NCBI RefSeq assembly: GCF_000403455.2
Contig: NZ_KE159719.1
Coordinates: forward strand, 95,157-159,156
Source of the DNA: Dorea sp. 5-2
GTDB lineage: Bacteria > Bacillota > Clostridia > Lachnospirales > Lachnospiraceae
DNA: 64,000 nucleotides
Direction: 5' to 3'
Shown here: positions 8,878 through 16,973 of the stretch, one piece after another
Layout of the letters: every line of letters begins with the position of its first letter
Position numbering within the stretch: the stretch's first letter is position 1
The notes under the pieces: generated by a model
The model's database searches: none
Seen by the model: only the letters and a program-made list of their open reading frames with translations
Told to the model about the DNA's origin: nothing
Translations under genes and position numbers: made by a program

Positions 8878-8915
8878 CATGACCGCAAATCTTCTGGGAA
8901 AGGAGGTCGGATTTT

Positions 8916-10733
8916 ATGGCTGATATAAAGACCAGAGATGCGGTTAAAGGCACAATTAAGACGCTTGATAAGGCGGCTGTTGCAGGGGAACGCATGAAAT
9001 CCGCTTACACCAAGACAAAGGACAAGGCGGAGCAGGGATATTATGCAGAGGAAAATTCCCCCACGGAATATGCCGCCGACAAGGTTTCCCATGCTTCGGG
9101 GCGTATCAAGGACGAGGGCATCCACCAATTTAATAAGCAGGGGCAGAAAAACGCTGAAGCCACAAGGGAAAATATCGGTAAGGCAAAGGATAAAATTGCC
9201 GACTTTAAGGCAAAGCGGGCGAAGAAAGCCGCAGAGCAGAAAACAATGCGGAATAAGGCAGGACAAAACGCCATGCGTACAATGGGACAGGACGGCTTGC
9301 AGGAAATACAAGGGACTGCGAGCCGTCCCGCTGTTTCTGCTACTTCTACCAAGACCGAAACGCCCCAGACGGCGGCAAACTCATTGATAAAGACCAGACA
9401 GCAGGGAAAGCGGACGATAAAGACAACCGCCAGAAATGCGGAAAAAACCGTCAAGACCACAGCCAAAGGCACGGTCAAGGCGACGGAAAAAGGCGTGAAA
9501 ACCGCAAAGGCGACATCCAAGACAGCGATTAAGACCAGGTCGCAGACCGTAAAGGCGGCGCAGAAAACGGCGAAAGCGTCTGCCAAAGCCGCCCAGAAAG
9601 CGGCGCAGACAGCGAAAGCCACCGCAAAGGCGACAGCCGAAGCAACGAAAGGCACGGTCAAGGCGACCATTGCGGCAGTTAAGGCGATTATCGCAGGGAC
9701 TAAGGCGTTGATTTCTGCCCTTATCGCAGGCGGCTGGATTGCCGTCGTGATAATCCTCATCGTCGTCCTGCTTGGGTGCGCCGTTTCCCTGTTCGGGGGC
9801 GGCAGCGACAGCACATCCTATACCCCTGTCAGTGCGGAGGTCGAAGCTTACACGCCATTGATACAGAAGTATGCGAAGCAGTACGGAATCCCCGAATATG
9901 TGGAGCTTATCAAGGCGGTGATGATGCAGGAATCTGGCGGTAAAGGCAACGACCCGATGCAGGCGGCGGAGGGGAGCTTCAACAAAAAGTACCCCCATCA
10001 GCCGAACGGCATCAAAGACCCCGAATATTCCATTGAGTGCGGCGTGCAGGAATTAAAAGCCGCCCTCACATCAGCCGAAGTGGAAAGCCCGATTGACATG
10101 GAGCGTATCAAGCTCGCCCTGCAGGGATACAACTTCGGCAACGGGTATATCTCATGGGCAAAGACCAACTACGGCGGCTATTCCTATGCAAATGCGGTGG
10201 AGTTTTCCGCAATGCAGGCACAGCGGCTCGGTTGGGAGAAATACGGTGACACGCAGTACCCCGCCCATGTGTTACGCTACTACCCATACGGGCGGGCATT
10301 CACAAGCGGAGGAAACCAAGCCATTGTAGAAGTTGCCTTAACACAGCTCGGCAACGAGGGCGGGCAGCCTTATTGGAGCTGGTATGGATTTGGCGGGCGT
10401 GTGGAATGGTGTGCCTGCTTCGCATCGTGGTGTGCCGACCAGTGCGGCTATCTGGAAAGCGGAATTGTGCCGAAATTCTCCCTCTGCTCGGACGGCGTAA
10501 ACTGGTTCAAGGGCAAAGGACAGTGGCAGGACAAGAACTATGAGCCGCAGGCAGGCGACCTCATTTTCTTTGATTGGGGGAGCAACGGCTCAATCGACCA
10601 TGTGGGAATCGTGGAGAGATGCGAGAATGGGACGGTTTACACCGTGGAGGGTAACTCTGGGGATGCCTGCAAACAGCAGAGCTATCCAGTTGGGAGCGGC
10701 TCAATATACGGCTACGGATGCCCAAACTATTAG
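8916..10733 (+). CDS. CwlT-like bifunctional cell-wall hydrolase with repetitive Lys/Thr/Ala N-terminus
   Basis: A 605-residue protein that opens the cell wall for the transfer channel. Residues 1-260 are a low-complexity cytoplasmic region with many TVKAT/KTAKAT-like repeats. One transmembrane segment follows at about 268-290. A lysozyme-like domain comes next (about 305-450; MMQESGGKGNDPMQA). A C-terminal CHAP/NlpC-type peptidase has Cys in EWCACFASW, His in IDHVGIV and Asn in EGNSGD. The domain order matches CwlT/Orf14 of Tn916; the long repetitive tail is an addition. Confidence 0.9.
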   Translation: MADIKTRDAVKGTIKTLDKAAVAGERMKSAYTKTKDKAEQGYYAEENSPTEYAADKVSHASGRIKDEGIHQFNKQGQKNAEATRENIGKAKDKIADFKAKRAKKAAEQKTMRNKAGQNAMRTMGQDGLQEIQGTASRPAVSATSTKTETPQTAANSLIKTRQQGKRTIKTTARNAEKTVKTTAKGTVKATEKGVKTAKATSKTAIKTRSQTVKAAQKTAKASAKAAQKAAQTAKATAKATAEATKGTVKATIAAVKAIIAGTKALISALIAGGWIAVVIILIVVLLGCAVSLFGGGSDSTSYTPVSAEVEAYTPLIQKYAKQYGIPEYVELIKAVMMQESGGKGNDPMQAAEGSFNKKYPHQPNGIKDPEYSIECGVQELKAALTSAEVESPIDMERIKLALQGYNFGNGYISWAKTNYGGYSYANAVEFSAMQAQRLGWEKYGDTQYPAHVLRYYPYGRAFTSGGNQAIVEVALTQLGNEGGQPYWSWYGFGGRVEWCACFASWCADQCGYLESGIVPKFSLCSDGVNWFKGKGQWQDKNYEPQAGDLIFFDWGSNGSIDHVGIVERCENGTVYTVEGNSGDACKQQSYPVGSGSIYGYGCPNY

Positions 10734-10753
10734 TTGGGCGGAGCAAAAGGAAA

Positions 10754-10779
10754 CCAGAGGTCAATCCTCTGGCTCTTTT
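10754..10779. terminator. Convergent terminator between cwlT-like and XRE genes
   Basis: CCAGAGG-TCAAT-CCTCTGG is followed by CTCTTTTG on the plus strand, with AAAAGG upstream giving a T-run on the minus strand. It would end transcription from both sides and overlaps the last codons of the XRE gene. Confidence 0.7.
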
Positions 10780-11120
10780 GCTTTACATAGCCCGTTTACA
10801 GTTGCTTCGACAACAGACAGTTCTTTGTCATCCAGTCGGTCAAGCATAGCATCCAAACGTCTTCGGATAGAACTTTTCTTTGCTTTTTCCTCAGTATGTA
10901 TATGTTCGTCAACTGATACATCAAACATTGTGATAAGTTGAAGAAACAGCTCTATGCTTGGATACTGCCCCTCATTTTCAACAGCTTGAAGATGTCTGGG
11001 ATTATAATCAATAATCTCCGCAAACTGTTCTCTGGTCACGCCTTGAGCTTTACGGGCTTTTTTGATTGCCAGTCCTAACGGTCTGAAATCAAAGTCAAAA
11101 TCGTTGTTTCTTTTGTCCAT
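10761..11120 (-). CDS. XRE-family helix-turn-helix regulator
   Basis: A 119-residue DNA-binding protein. The HTH spans about residues 14-70 (LGLAIKKARKAQGVTREQFA through PSIELFLQLITMFDVSVDE). A charged C-terminal region suits dimerisation. It is divergent from the two-component operon at 11332 and probably controls the cargo or the transfer genes. The target is inference. Confidence 0.85.
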   Translation of the reverse strand: MDKRNNDFDFDFRPLGLAIKKARKAQGVTREQFAEIIDYNPRHLQAVENEGQYPSIELFLQLITMFDVSVDEHIHTEEKAKKSSIRRRLDAMLDRLDDKELSVVEATVNGLCKAKEPED

Positions 11121-11211
11121 GCGTTCACCACCTGTACTCTGAAAACTTTTACCCTTATATTTTACAGAGGTGTGGTATCCTACTAAACGATGTGAAATCC
11201 TATTTGCATAA

Positions 11212-11240
11212 TTGTTGCTATTTATATAAGCGGTTATAAT
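11212..11240 (+). promoter_or_regulatory. Promoter candidate for the two-component operon
   Basis: TTGTTG (11212-11217), a 17-base spacer and a perfect TATAAT (11235-11240) lie upstream of the response regulator, between two divergent genes. Confidence 0.5.
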
Positions 11241-11280
11241 AGATGTAAATTAGCACATAAATGGATGTTCTTTCTAAAAT

Positions 11281-11308
11281 TTCACATTCGCTCCATATTG
11301 GAGTGTTA
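11281..11308 (+). promoter_or_regulatory. Operator candidate, copy 1 (response regulator site)
   Basis: TTCACATT-CG-CTCCATAT-TGGAG-TGTTA. Two half-sites lie about 10 bases apart, followed by TGTTA. The second half-site is within a 13-bp palindrome (CTCCATATTGGAG). A near copy precedes the ABC permease at 13175-13203. Tandem half-sites at helical spacing are typical of OmpR-type regulators. Confidence 0.55.
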
Positions 11309-11331
11309 AACTGAAAAAAGAGGTGATTTAT

Positions 11332-11994
11332 ATGGCGACATTACTTATTGTTGAAGATGACCGAAAAACAAATGAAGCGATTTGCGAGTATTTGAAATTA
11401 GCGGGACACAAATTAATTCCTGCGTATGACGGGGAATCTGCGCTGCAATGTTTTAGCAATAGCAGGATTGACTTAATTGTACTTGACATTATGCTTCCAA
11501 AAATATCGGGGCTTTCTGTTTTGCATGAAATCAGAGAAAAAAGTTCTGTCCCGATACTTATGCTAACAGCAATAGGGGACGAATATACACAAGTTTCCAG
11601 CTTTGACGGACAGGCAGATGACTATATCGTAAAACCCTTTTCCATGATTTTGTTAGGGCGGCGCATTACTGCACTTTTAAGAAGAAGCGGAAAGGGGATT
11701 TTACCAGATACAATCGAATTTGGAAATGTAATTGTAGATTTTTTAGGTTATACAGCAAAAGATGACAATGGAAAAATCGACGTTACTCCAAAAGAGATTG
11801 ACTTGCTGAAATTGTTTGTGGAGCATAAAGGACTGGTTCTGACCCGTTCTCAGATACTTGACGATTTATGGGGCGACAGCCATCCTATTATTGACAGGAC
11901 AGTAGATACTTATATAAAAAACCTGCGAAAAAAACTGCATCTTGACTGCATTGTTACTGTAAAAGGAATTGGATATAAATATGAGGTGGACTAA
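11332..11994 (+). CDS. OmpR-family response regulator
   Basis: A 220-residue regulator: receiver domain (acidic pocket EDD, phospho-acceptor Asp in LIVLDIMLPK, Lys in VKPFS) and a winged-helix domain (about 125-220). The start at 11332 follows AGAGGTG; an upstream GTG at 11323 is less likely. It pairs with the histidine kinase 1 base downstream and probably switches on the ABC exporter at 13246-15321. Confidence 0.92.
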   Translation: MATLLIVEDDRKTNEAICEYLKLAGHKLIPAYDGESALQCFSNSRIDLIVLDIMLPKISGLSVLHEIREKSSVPILMLTAIGDEYTQVSSFDGQADDYIVKPFSMILLGRRITALLRRSGKGILPDTIEFGNVIVDFLGYTAKDDNGKIDVTPKEIDLLKLFVEHKGLVLTRSQILDDLWGDSHPIIDRTVDTYIKNLRKKLHLDCIVTVKGIGYKYEVD

Positions 11995-11995
11995 T

Positions 11996-13117
11996 ATGGC
12001 ACGAATAAAAATATTTCCTAAAACATTTTTATATACATTGAGCGTCTTGATATTTATTGTAATAACTGCACATGGCATCATGTATGTTCTTGCCCCGCAA
12101 ATATCTTTAGGGCTTGTTGGCGAGAAAGGAATGGAACTGGACGGATTTTTCGTCAGTACGGACGTAGATGCCTCACAGTTTGTAACATTTACGATAAAAC
12201 GTGCCCTGCCTGTTTCTGTTTCCTGTTGTATCGTGATTGCCATTGTCTGTGCTGCACTTTTTTCCAGAAGCATAACACGAAATATTTGTCATTTATCAGA
12301 AACAGCGCAGCGCATGACAAAAATGGATAAATCTGCGATATGTTCTGTAACTTCGGGAGATGAAATTGAAGATTTGGCAGAGAATATCAATAGCCTTTAT
12401 AGGAATTTGCTGAAGGCAATCCATAATCTTGAATTAGAAAAAAAGTATGTGCAGGAAAGCGAGAAATTGAAAATAGATTTTTTACGTGCGGCTTCCCACG
12501 AATTAAAAACGCCTGTTACTGCTTTAAACGCCACTCTTGAAAATATGATACTTGGAGTAGGAAAATATCAAGACTATGACGTATATCTGCCAGAGTGCAA
12601 AGAAATAACAGAACAGCTTTCCGAGATGATACATGAAATTTTAGAAACATCCAAAATGAATATTACAAATGAAGAAAAACCGACCGAAATAAATTTGCCA
12701 GAACTGCTCACAAACCTTTGTGAGCCATATAAACTGATTGCCGCTGCAAACGAGATAAATTTTTCTGTCTGCCTGCCACAACATTTTACAGTCAGTATAC
12801 CCATTTCCTTATTTGAAAAGGCAGTTTCTAATATTCTTGCAAATGCAGTTGCATATACAGAAAGCGGGAAGCTGATTTCTGTTTCTATGGATGGCAGAAA
12901 TCTTGTTGTTGAAAATGAATGTGTCCCTGTTCGTCAATCCGAAATCCCCCGGTTGTTTGAGCCATTTTACCGTCTTGATTATGCAAGAAGCAGAGAGCAA
13001 GGAGGAAATGGCTTAGGCTTGTATATTGTGGACACTATTTTTTCTGCACTTTCTATTCCATATACATTTCAAGCGAAAGACAATCCGCAAAGAATGTGTT
13101 TTACTATATATTTATGA
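11996..13117 (+). CDS. Sensor histidine kinase
   Basis: A 373-residue kinase. Two transmembrane segments (about 10-32 and 68-90) enclose a short extracytoplasmic loop of about 35 residues. A HAMP-like linker, His in RAASHELKTPVTAL and an ATPase domain with GGNGLGLYIVD follow. The start at 11996 has GAGGTGG 6 bases upstream, overlapping the response regulator end. Small-loop kinases next to FtsX-type exporters often sense peptide antibiotics through the transporter; this is inference from family. Confidence 0.9.
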   Translation: MARIKIFPKTFLYTLSVLIFIVITAHGIMYVLAPQISLGLVGEKGMELDGFFVSTDVDASQFVTFTIKRALPVSVSCCIVIAIVCAALFSRSITRNICHLSETAQRMTKMDKSAICSVTSGDEIEDLAENINSLYRNLLKAIHNLELEKKYVQESEKLKIDFLRAASHELKTPVTALNATLENMILGVGKYQDYDVYLPECKEITEQLSEMIHEILETSKMNITNEEKPTEINLPELLTNLCEPYKLIAAANEINFSVCLPQHFTVSIPISLFEKAVSNILANAVAYTESGKLISVSMDGRNLVVENECVPVRQSEIPRLFEPFYRLDYARSREQGGNGLGLYIVDTIFSALSIPYTFQAKDNPQRMCFTIYL

Positions 13118-13125
13118 TGAAAAAC

Positions 13126-13151
13126 CCTCCGATGTTTCGGAGGATTTTTTT
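13126..13151 (+). terminator. Terminator after the histidine kinase
   Basis: CCTCCGAtgttTCGGAGG followed by ATTTTTTTC, 8 bases after the kinase stop. It separates the sensor operon from the exporter operon. Confidence 0.9.
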
Positions 13152-13174
13152 CTTCCGTTTATTTTTCACAGATA

Positions 13175-13203
13175 TTCCATATACGTTCCATATAGGAATG
13201 TTA
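13175..13203 (+). promoter_or_regulatory. Operator candidate, copy 2, before the ABC exporter
   Basis: TTCCATAT-ACG-TTCCATAT is a direct repeat with 11-base period. It is followed by AGGAA-TGTTA, matching the element at 11281-11308. It lies 43 bases before the permease start, where an activator of the OmpR type would bind. Confidence 0.6.
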
Positions 13204-13245
13204 TTTTAATATTGTGTTCAAAAAATAAAAAACGGAGGTATCAAA

Positions 13246-14679
13246 ATGAATTTTTTAAAACGGGCAATGTTATATGTTACTCGAAAAAAAGGGAAAAGCA
13301 TAGTGCTTTTTTGTATATTGCTTATTATGGCAACCTTTGTCTTGTCGGGATTGTCTATCGGGAAAGCTACAAAACAAGCACAGCAAAATCTGCGTCAAAG
13401 CCTTGGCGGTTCTTTTCATGTCTGGACGGACTACACAAATAATAACCCCTATCTGCATAAAGAATCGGACGAGGATGAAAGTGGAGGGACTGGATATATC
13501 ATGTATTCCACAGAGCAGTTATCCTCTGATATGGTGAAAAATATCCGTGATATAGCAGGAGTGAAATATTGCGATGCATTTGATGAAACATTATTGGATT
13601 TTGAACAGTTGTCTTTTTTCAAGGGGACAATTCCTTTGGAGGAAGAATTAGGGAATAGCACGACTACGGTAAGTCTATGGCGTTCCGAAGAACACAATTT
13701 GTTTACAAATGGCGTTGTCAAACTAACGGAAGGCAGGCATATTACAGAAAAAGATACGGGGAAAGCAATTATTTGTAAAGATTTGGCTGATAAAAATGGC
13801 TTAGGGATAGGCGATATGCTGAAAACGAGGTCTATGGATGGGCGCAGCATGACGCTGGAAATCGTTGGATTGTTTACAGCAATGGAAACAGAAAAAATCG
13901 GCAAGAATATAGAGGGCTATAATAAAATACAGAATCGGGTGTTTATAGATATAGCGTCGGCAATTCTTATCGAGAACACCCCTGCTGTCCAGGGATTTTC
14001 AGAAGTTTCAATTACCATAAACGACCCAGAAGAAATGGATGAAATTATCGAAAAAGTGAAAAAGACGCCTGGATTTAAAGAGGATGGATTTACGATTGAT
14101 ACGGAAAATGAAACTTATGAAAATACGGCTTCCTCTCTGGAAAGTATGGATAAACTGGTGATAGGTCTGCTGATTGCGGCTATCCTTGTCAGCGTTGTAA
14201 TCTTATCGCTTATTCTTACTCTATGGGGAAAATCACGTGTCCGTGAAACAGGTGTGTTCCTCTCGCTTGGCATAAAAAAGACAGACATTATAGGGCAATA
14301 TCTGACAGAAGTATTGCTGATTGCAATCGTTGCTTTTGGGATTTCCTTTTTTACAAGTAATATGGTTTCAAACCGTATCGCCGATGTGCTTTTACAGCAG
14401 GATATACAGAATAAAATAGAAGAACCGAATGACGTGCAGCAAGATGACATTGTGATAGAATCGTTTGAAAGTACAGCATTAGGAGGTGTAGACAATATAG
14501 AATTGAGCGGTGCAGAAAATACAGATTATTTGGAAACGGATATTGAAGTTTCTGTAAGCATAGAAAATTTATTACAGTTATATCTTGTTGGATTTGTAAT
14601 TATCATTGTATCTGTTATGATATCGTCTATTGCGGTCATGCGTTTGAAGCCGCGTGAAATTTTATCCCGCATGAGTTAG
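13246..14679 (+). CDS. FtsX-like ABC transporter permease
   Basis: A 477-residue permease. One N-terminal transmembrane helix (about 20-40) is followed by a large extracytoplasmic MacB-like domain (about 45-300). Three C-terminal helices lie at about 305-330, 345-365 and 445-465. An acidic insert (about 380-440) sits between the last two. It pairs with the ATPase 12 bases downstream. This layout is that of MacB/BceB-type systems that act on peptides outside the membrane. Confidence 0.88.
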   Translation: MNFLKRAMLYVTRKKGKSIVLFCILLIMATFVLSGLSIGKATKQAQQNLRQSLGGSFHVWTDYTNNNPYLHKESDEDESGGTGYIMYSTEQLSSDMVKNIRDIAGVKYCDAFDETLLDFEQLSFFKGTIPLEEELGNSTTTVSLWRSEEHNLFTNGVVKLTEGRHITEKDTGKAIICKDLADKNGLGIGDMLKTRSMDGRSMTLEIVGLFTAMETEKIGKNIEGYNKIQNRVFIDIASAILIENTPAVQGFSEVSITINDPEEMDEIIEKVKKTPGFKEDGFTIDTENETYENTASSLESMDKLVIGLLIAAILVSVVILSLILTLWGKSRVRETGVFLSLGIKKTDIIGQYLTEVLLIAIVAFGISFFTSNMVSNRIADVLLQQDIQNKIEEPNDVQQDDIVIESFESTALGGVDNIELSGAENTDYLETDIEVSVSIENLLQLYLVGFVIIIVSVMISSIAVMRLKPREILSRMS

Positions 14680-14691
14680 GAGGAGAAAAAG

Positions 14692-15321
14692 ATGACAACG
14701 CTAATATGTGAAAACGTAACATATCAATATGAAAAAGGCTCAAAGGTCTTAGAACATATCACAACTCAATTTGAAACAGGAAAAATGTATGCGATACTTG
14801 GTGCATCTGGTTCTGGGAAAACGACCCTGTTATCATTGATAGGCGGTCTTGATATTCCACAGGAAGGAAAAATTATGTTTAATGGCAGGGATATATCGGA
14901 GATGGGACTTGAATCCCATAGGCGCAATCATGTTTCTGTCATATTCCAGAATTACAATCTTATTGATTATATGACTCCGATTGAAAACGTAAAATTGACC
15001 GCAAAACAGGACGCCCTGCCAATATTAAAGCAGCTTGGATTGACGGAGGATGAAGCAAAACGAAATGTAATGAAACTGTCGGGAGGACAGCAGCAGCGTG
15101 TGGCAATTGCCCGTACACTGGTATCGAATGCCCCTGTTATTTTAGCGGATGAACCAACGGGAAATTTAGACAAAGATACTGCCGCAGAAATTACGGGGAT
15201 TTTGAAAAATTGCGCCCATCAGATGAATAAATGCGTAATTATTGTTACCCACTCCAACGACCTTGTAAAACAAGCAGATACCGTTTTTAAGTTAAAAAAA
15301 GGCAGGTTGCTTCAAATATGA
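14692..15321 (+). CDS. ABC transporter ATP-binding protein (MacB/LolD type)
   Basis: A 209-residue ATPase: Walker A GASGSGKTT (about 38-46), Q-loop VIFQNYNL, signature LSGGQQQRVAIA, Walker B VILADEPTGNLD and switch His in VTHSND. It drives the FtsX-like permease encoded just upstream. Its stop overlaps the start of the KTR gene (ATGA). Confidence 0.93.
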   Translation: MTTLICENVTYQYEKGSKVLEHITTQFETGKMYAILGASGSGKTTLLSLIGGLDIPQEGKIMFNGRDISEMGLESHRRNHVSVIFQNYNLIDYMTPIENVKLTAKQDALPILKQLGLTEDEAKRNVMKLSGGQQQRVAIARTLVSNAPVILADEPTGNLDKDTAAEITGILKNCAHQMNKCVIIVTHSNDLVKQADTVFKLKKGRLLQI

Positions 15322-15488
15322 AATACGAGTGGATATATTGCCCGATTTGCAAAAAAAAGACGCATAACAAATTTAGGGAAGATACTGTTTTGAAAAACTA
15401 TCCGCTTTATTGTCCAAAATGTAAACGGGAAACGATAATTAACGCAAAAAATATGCAAGTATTTATCATCACAGAGCCAGACACATAG
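15318..15488 (+). CDS. Cysteine-rich KTR protein (Tn916 Orf6 type)
   Basis: A 56-residue protein with two CxxC pairs (CPICKKKTH and CPKCKRET), which would bind one zinc ion. Members sit after the resistance gene of Tn916-like elements. A homologue lies at 56035-56223, sharing REDT, PLYCPKC and a similar tail. Start and preceding stop overlap by 4 bases, so it is coupled to the ABC ATPase. Confidence 0.88.
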   Translation: MKYEWIYCPICKKKTHNKFREDTVLKNYPLYCPKCKRETIINAKNMQVFIITEPDT

Positions 15489-15549
15489 ATGCAGAGCCGA
15501 TGAATGTGTGGAATGAATGAAACCACAGTTTATCGGCTCTGCATTTTAC
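15489..15549 (+). terminator. Terminator hairpin after the KTR gene
   Basis: ATGCAGAGCCGAT (15489-15501) pairs perfectly with ATCGGCTCTGCAT (15532-15544) and is followed by TTTACTT. A related hairpin precedes the KTR end in IME B at about 56000-56045. Confidence 0.75.
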
Positions 15550-15636
15550 TTAATTAAATGCAGATACGTCCACTAAATAAAAAAAACGGCGATTTGGTGG
15601 GCGGTATTGCTATGCCCGAAAGACTTAACAAGCACT

Positions 15637-15855
15637 CTCCAAACCTGTTTTAAGTTTGGAGGGATTTTTATTGCCTGCAAATAGCAATTTCCAGTTATAT
15701 ATATCATATCGGAGATGGGTGGACAGCCTGTTAAAAAAATCCTTGTCAGTGCAAGGGGGCTTTTTATCCAAGAAGTAGAAGTCAAATCTCTACATATAAG
15801 AACTAATATATCTATAAACCGTAAAGGCACGACAGCCCTTACGGTTTTTCTTTTG
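15637..15855 (+). promoter_or_regulatory. Conserved three-hairpin leader upstream of the sigma gene
   Basis: Three terminator-like hairpins occur in a row. CTCCAAAC/GTTTGGAG (15637-15661) is followed by GGATTTTTA. CCTTG/CAAGG (15741-15756) is followed by GGGGCTTTTT. CCGTAAAGGC/GCCCTTACGG (15819-15844) is followed by TTTTTCTTTT. The same order occurs upstream of the homologous sigma gene of IME B with stem-preserving changes. In Tn916 this location controls transfer by attenuation, so a similar role is inferred. The rest of 15489-15960 has no gene. Confidence 0.6.
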
Positions 15856-15960
15856 TCGTTTTTTGTCGGAATACGCCGCAGGGCTGTTTCTGGCGTGGGA
15901 TGCCGTTCTCCGCCTTTCAATCTGGATTTTCAAAAAAATTCAGATTGGAGGTAACGGATT

Positions 15961-16386
15961 ATGGCGTACAACAAAGCCAGAGAAGAAAGAAAATGGCGAA
16001 TATGGAAAGAAGCCGAGGAAAAGCAGCTTAGGAGCTTGGGTGTCAGCGAGGGCGATATTGAAAAGCTCCGTGTCCATGATTGGGCGATATTCAATTCCGA
16101 CAGACGGTACTATGAGAAATTGCAGGATGCGGGTACATATCTTGAGGAAGTGGCAGAGGACACAGCACAGCCCGAAGTAAAAACGGTTGAGGAATTTTTG
16201 GACAGTATTGAAAACCAGCGGCTCTATCAAGTCTTGATTAAGGTGGACAGGCTTACCATCCAGATTGCCTTATGGAAAATGGATGGTTACAGCAGCATGG
16301 AGATTTCAGAGAAATGCGGCTTATCTGTAAGCGCAGTCAACTTCCGTGTCTGGCATCTCAGAGAAAAATTAAAAAATATTTTATAA
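15961..16386 (+). CDS. Sigma-70 region 4-like factor (Tn916 Orf7 type)
   Basis: A 141-residue protein. A basic N-terminus (MAYNKAREERKWRIWKEAEE) and an acidic linker are followed by an HTH at about 95-138 (SSMEISEKCGLSVSAVNFRVWHLREK) resembling sigma region 4. GGAGG precedes the start. In Tn916-family elements this protein activates the excision and transfer genes. The homologue in IME B is at 55100-55543. Confidence 0.88.
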   Translation: MAYNKAREERKWRIWKEAEEKQLRSLGVSEGDIEKLRVHDWAIFNSDRRYYEKLQDAGTYLEEVAEDTAQPEVKTVEEFLDSIENQRLYQVLIKVDRLTIQIALWKMDGYSSMEISEKCGLSVSAVNFRVWHLREKLKNIL

Positions 16387-16417
16387 CCATCTAATATTTC
16401 GGGGTTTCCCATCGGCT

Positions 16418-16455
16418 ACTGGGTGAGAGGACAAAAAACTCTCACCCAGTTTTCC
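16418..16455 (+). terminator. Terminator after the sigma gene
   Basis: ACTGGGTGAGAG (16418-16429) pairs perfectly with CTCTCACCCAGT (16439-16450), followed by TTTCC. Confidence 0.8.
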
Positions 16456-16973
16456 TATGTATGGCGAAAACGGGACGGCTCTTTGAAAACCGAATAACCA
16501 TTCACCAAATACATTCTCTTTGTGGCTGTAATAAGCATAAGCGTGTGCAGCGGTACGCCATGACCCGCCGAAAGACGGCAAGCGGAAAATACCGACTGAA
16601 AATATCGGGCAGCTCCCGATTCCGCCAAGACCCACAAAGAGGACAATGATACTCCCGTCCAGCCACAGTCCGAGCGGTAACCAGTCCGCCGCAGGCAATG
16701 GGGGCGGCTCTGTCAGACCGACAGTTGGGGTGCAACTCCCGTGGCGTCAGTACGCTGCTGACCGTTTGGTGACTTCCCTTGCGTTATACGCATCAGCATT
16801 TTCGGGGTGTCGGGGACAAATAGAAAATGCTCTCTATTCATAATCAAGCCAGATTACGGGGCGGTCAATGGAAAATGGGTTTTTCACACTCTCCCGACCT
16901 TAAACGATTCCCTGCGTCTGGCTGCTACATAGGCGGCTCTCACCGCCTAAATTTCACAGGAGGTTCACATAAC
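16456..16973 (+). other. Gene-free interval between sigma and PemK genes
   Basis: About 520 bases with no convincing gene. Short open frames here lack ribosome binding sites and recognisable composition. The stretch is GC-richer than its surroundings and holds many short self-complementary runs (for example GTCAGACCGACAG at about 16710). It could hold an untranslated leader, a small RNA or a decayed gene; I cannot decide from sequence alone. Confidence 0.4.

Noticed and set aside
15637..15661. T-box or known riboswitch in the leader
   Set aside because: No T-box sequence or riboswitch core was recognised; only terminator-like stems are visible.
16461..16649. 62-codon plus-strand frame after the sigma terminator
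   Set aside because: No ribosome binding site, no recognisable motif and composition typical of noncoding DNA.
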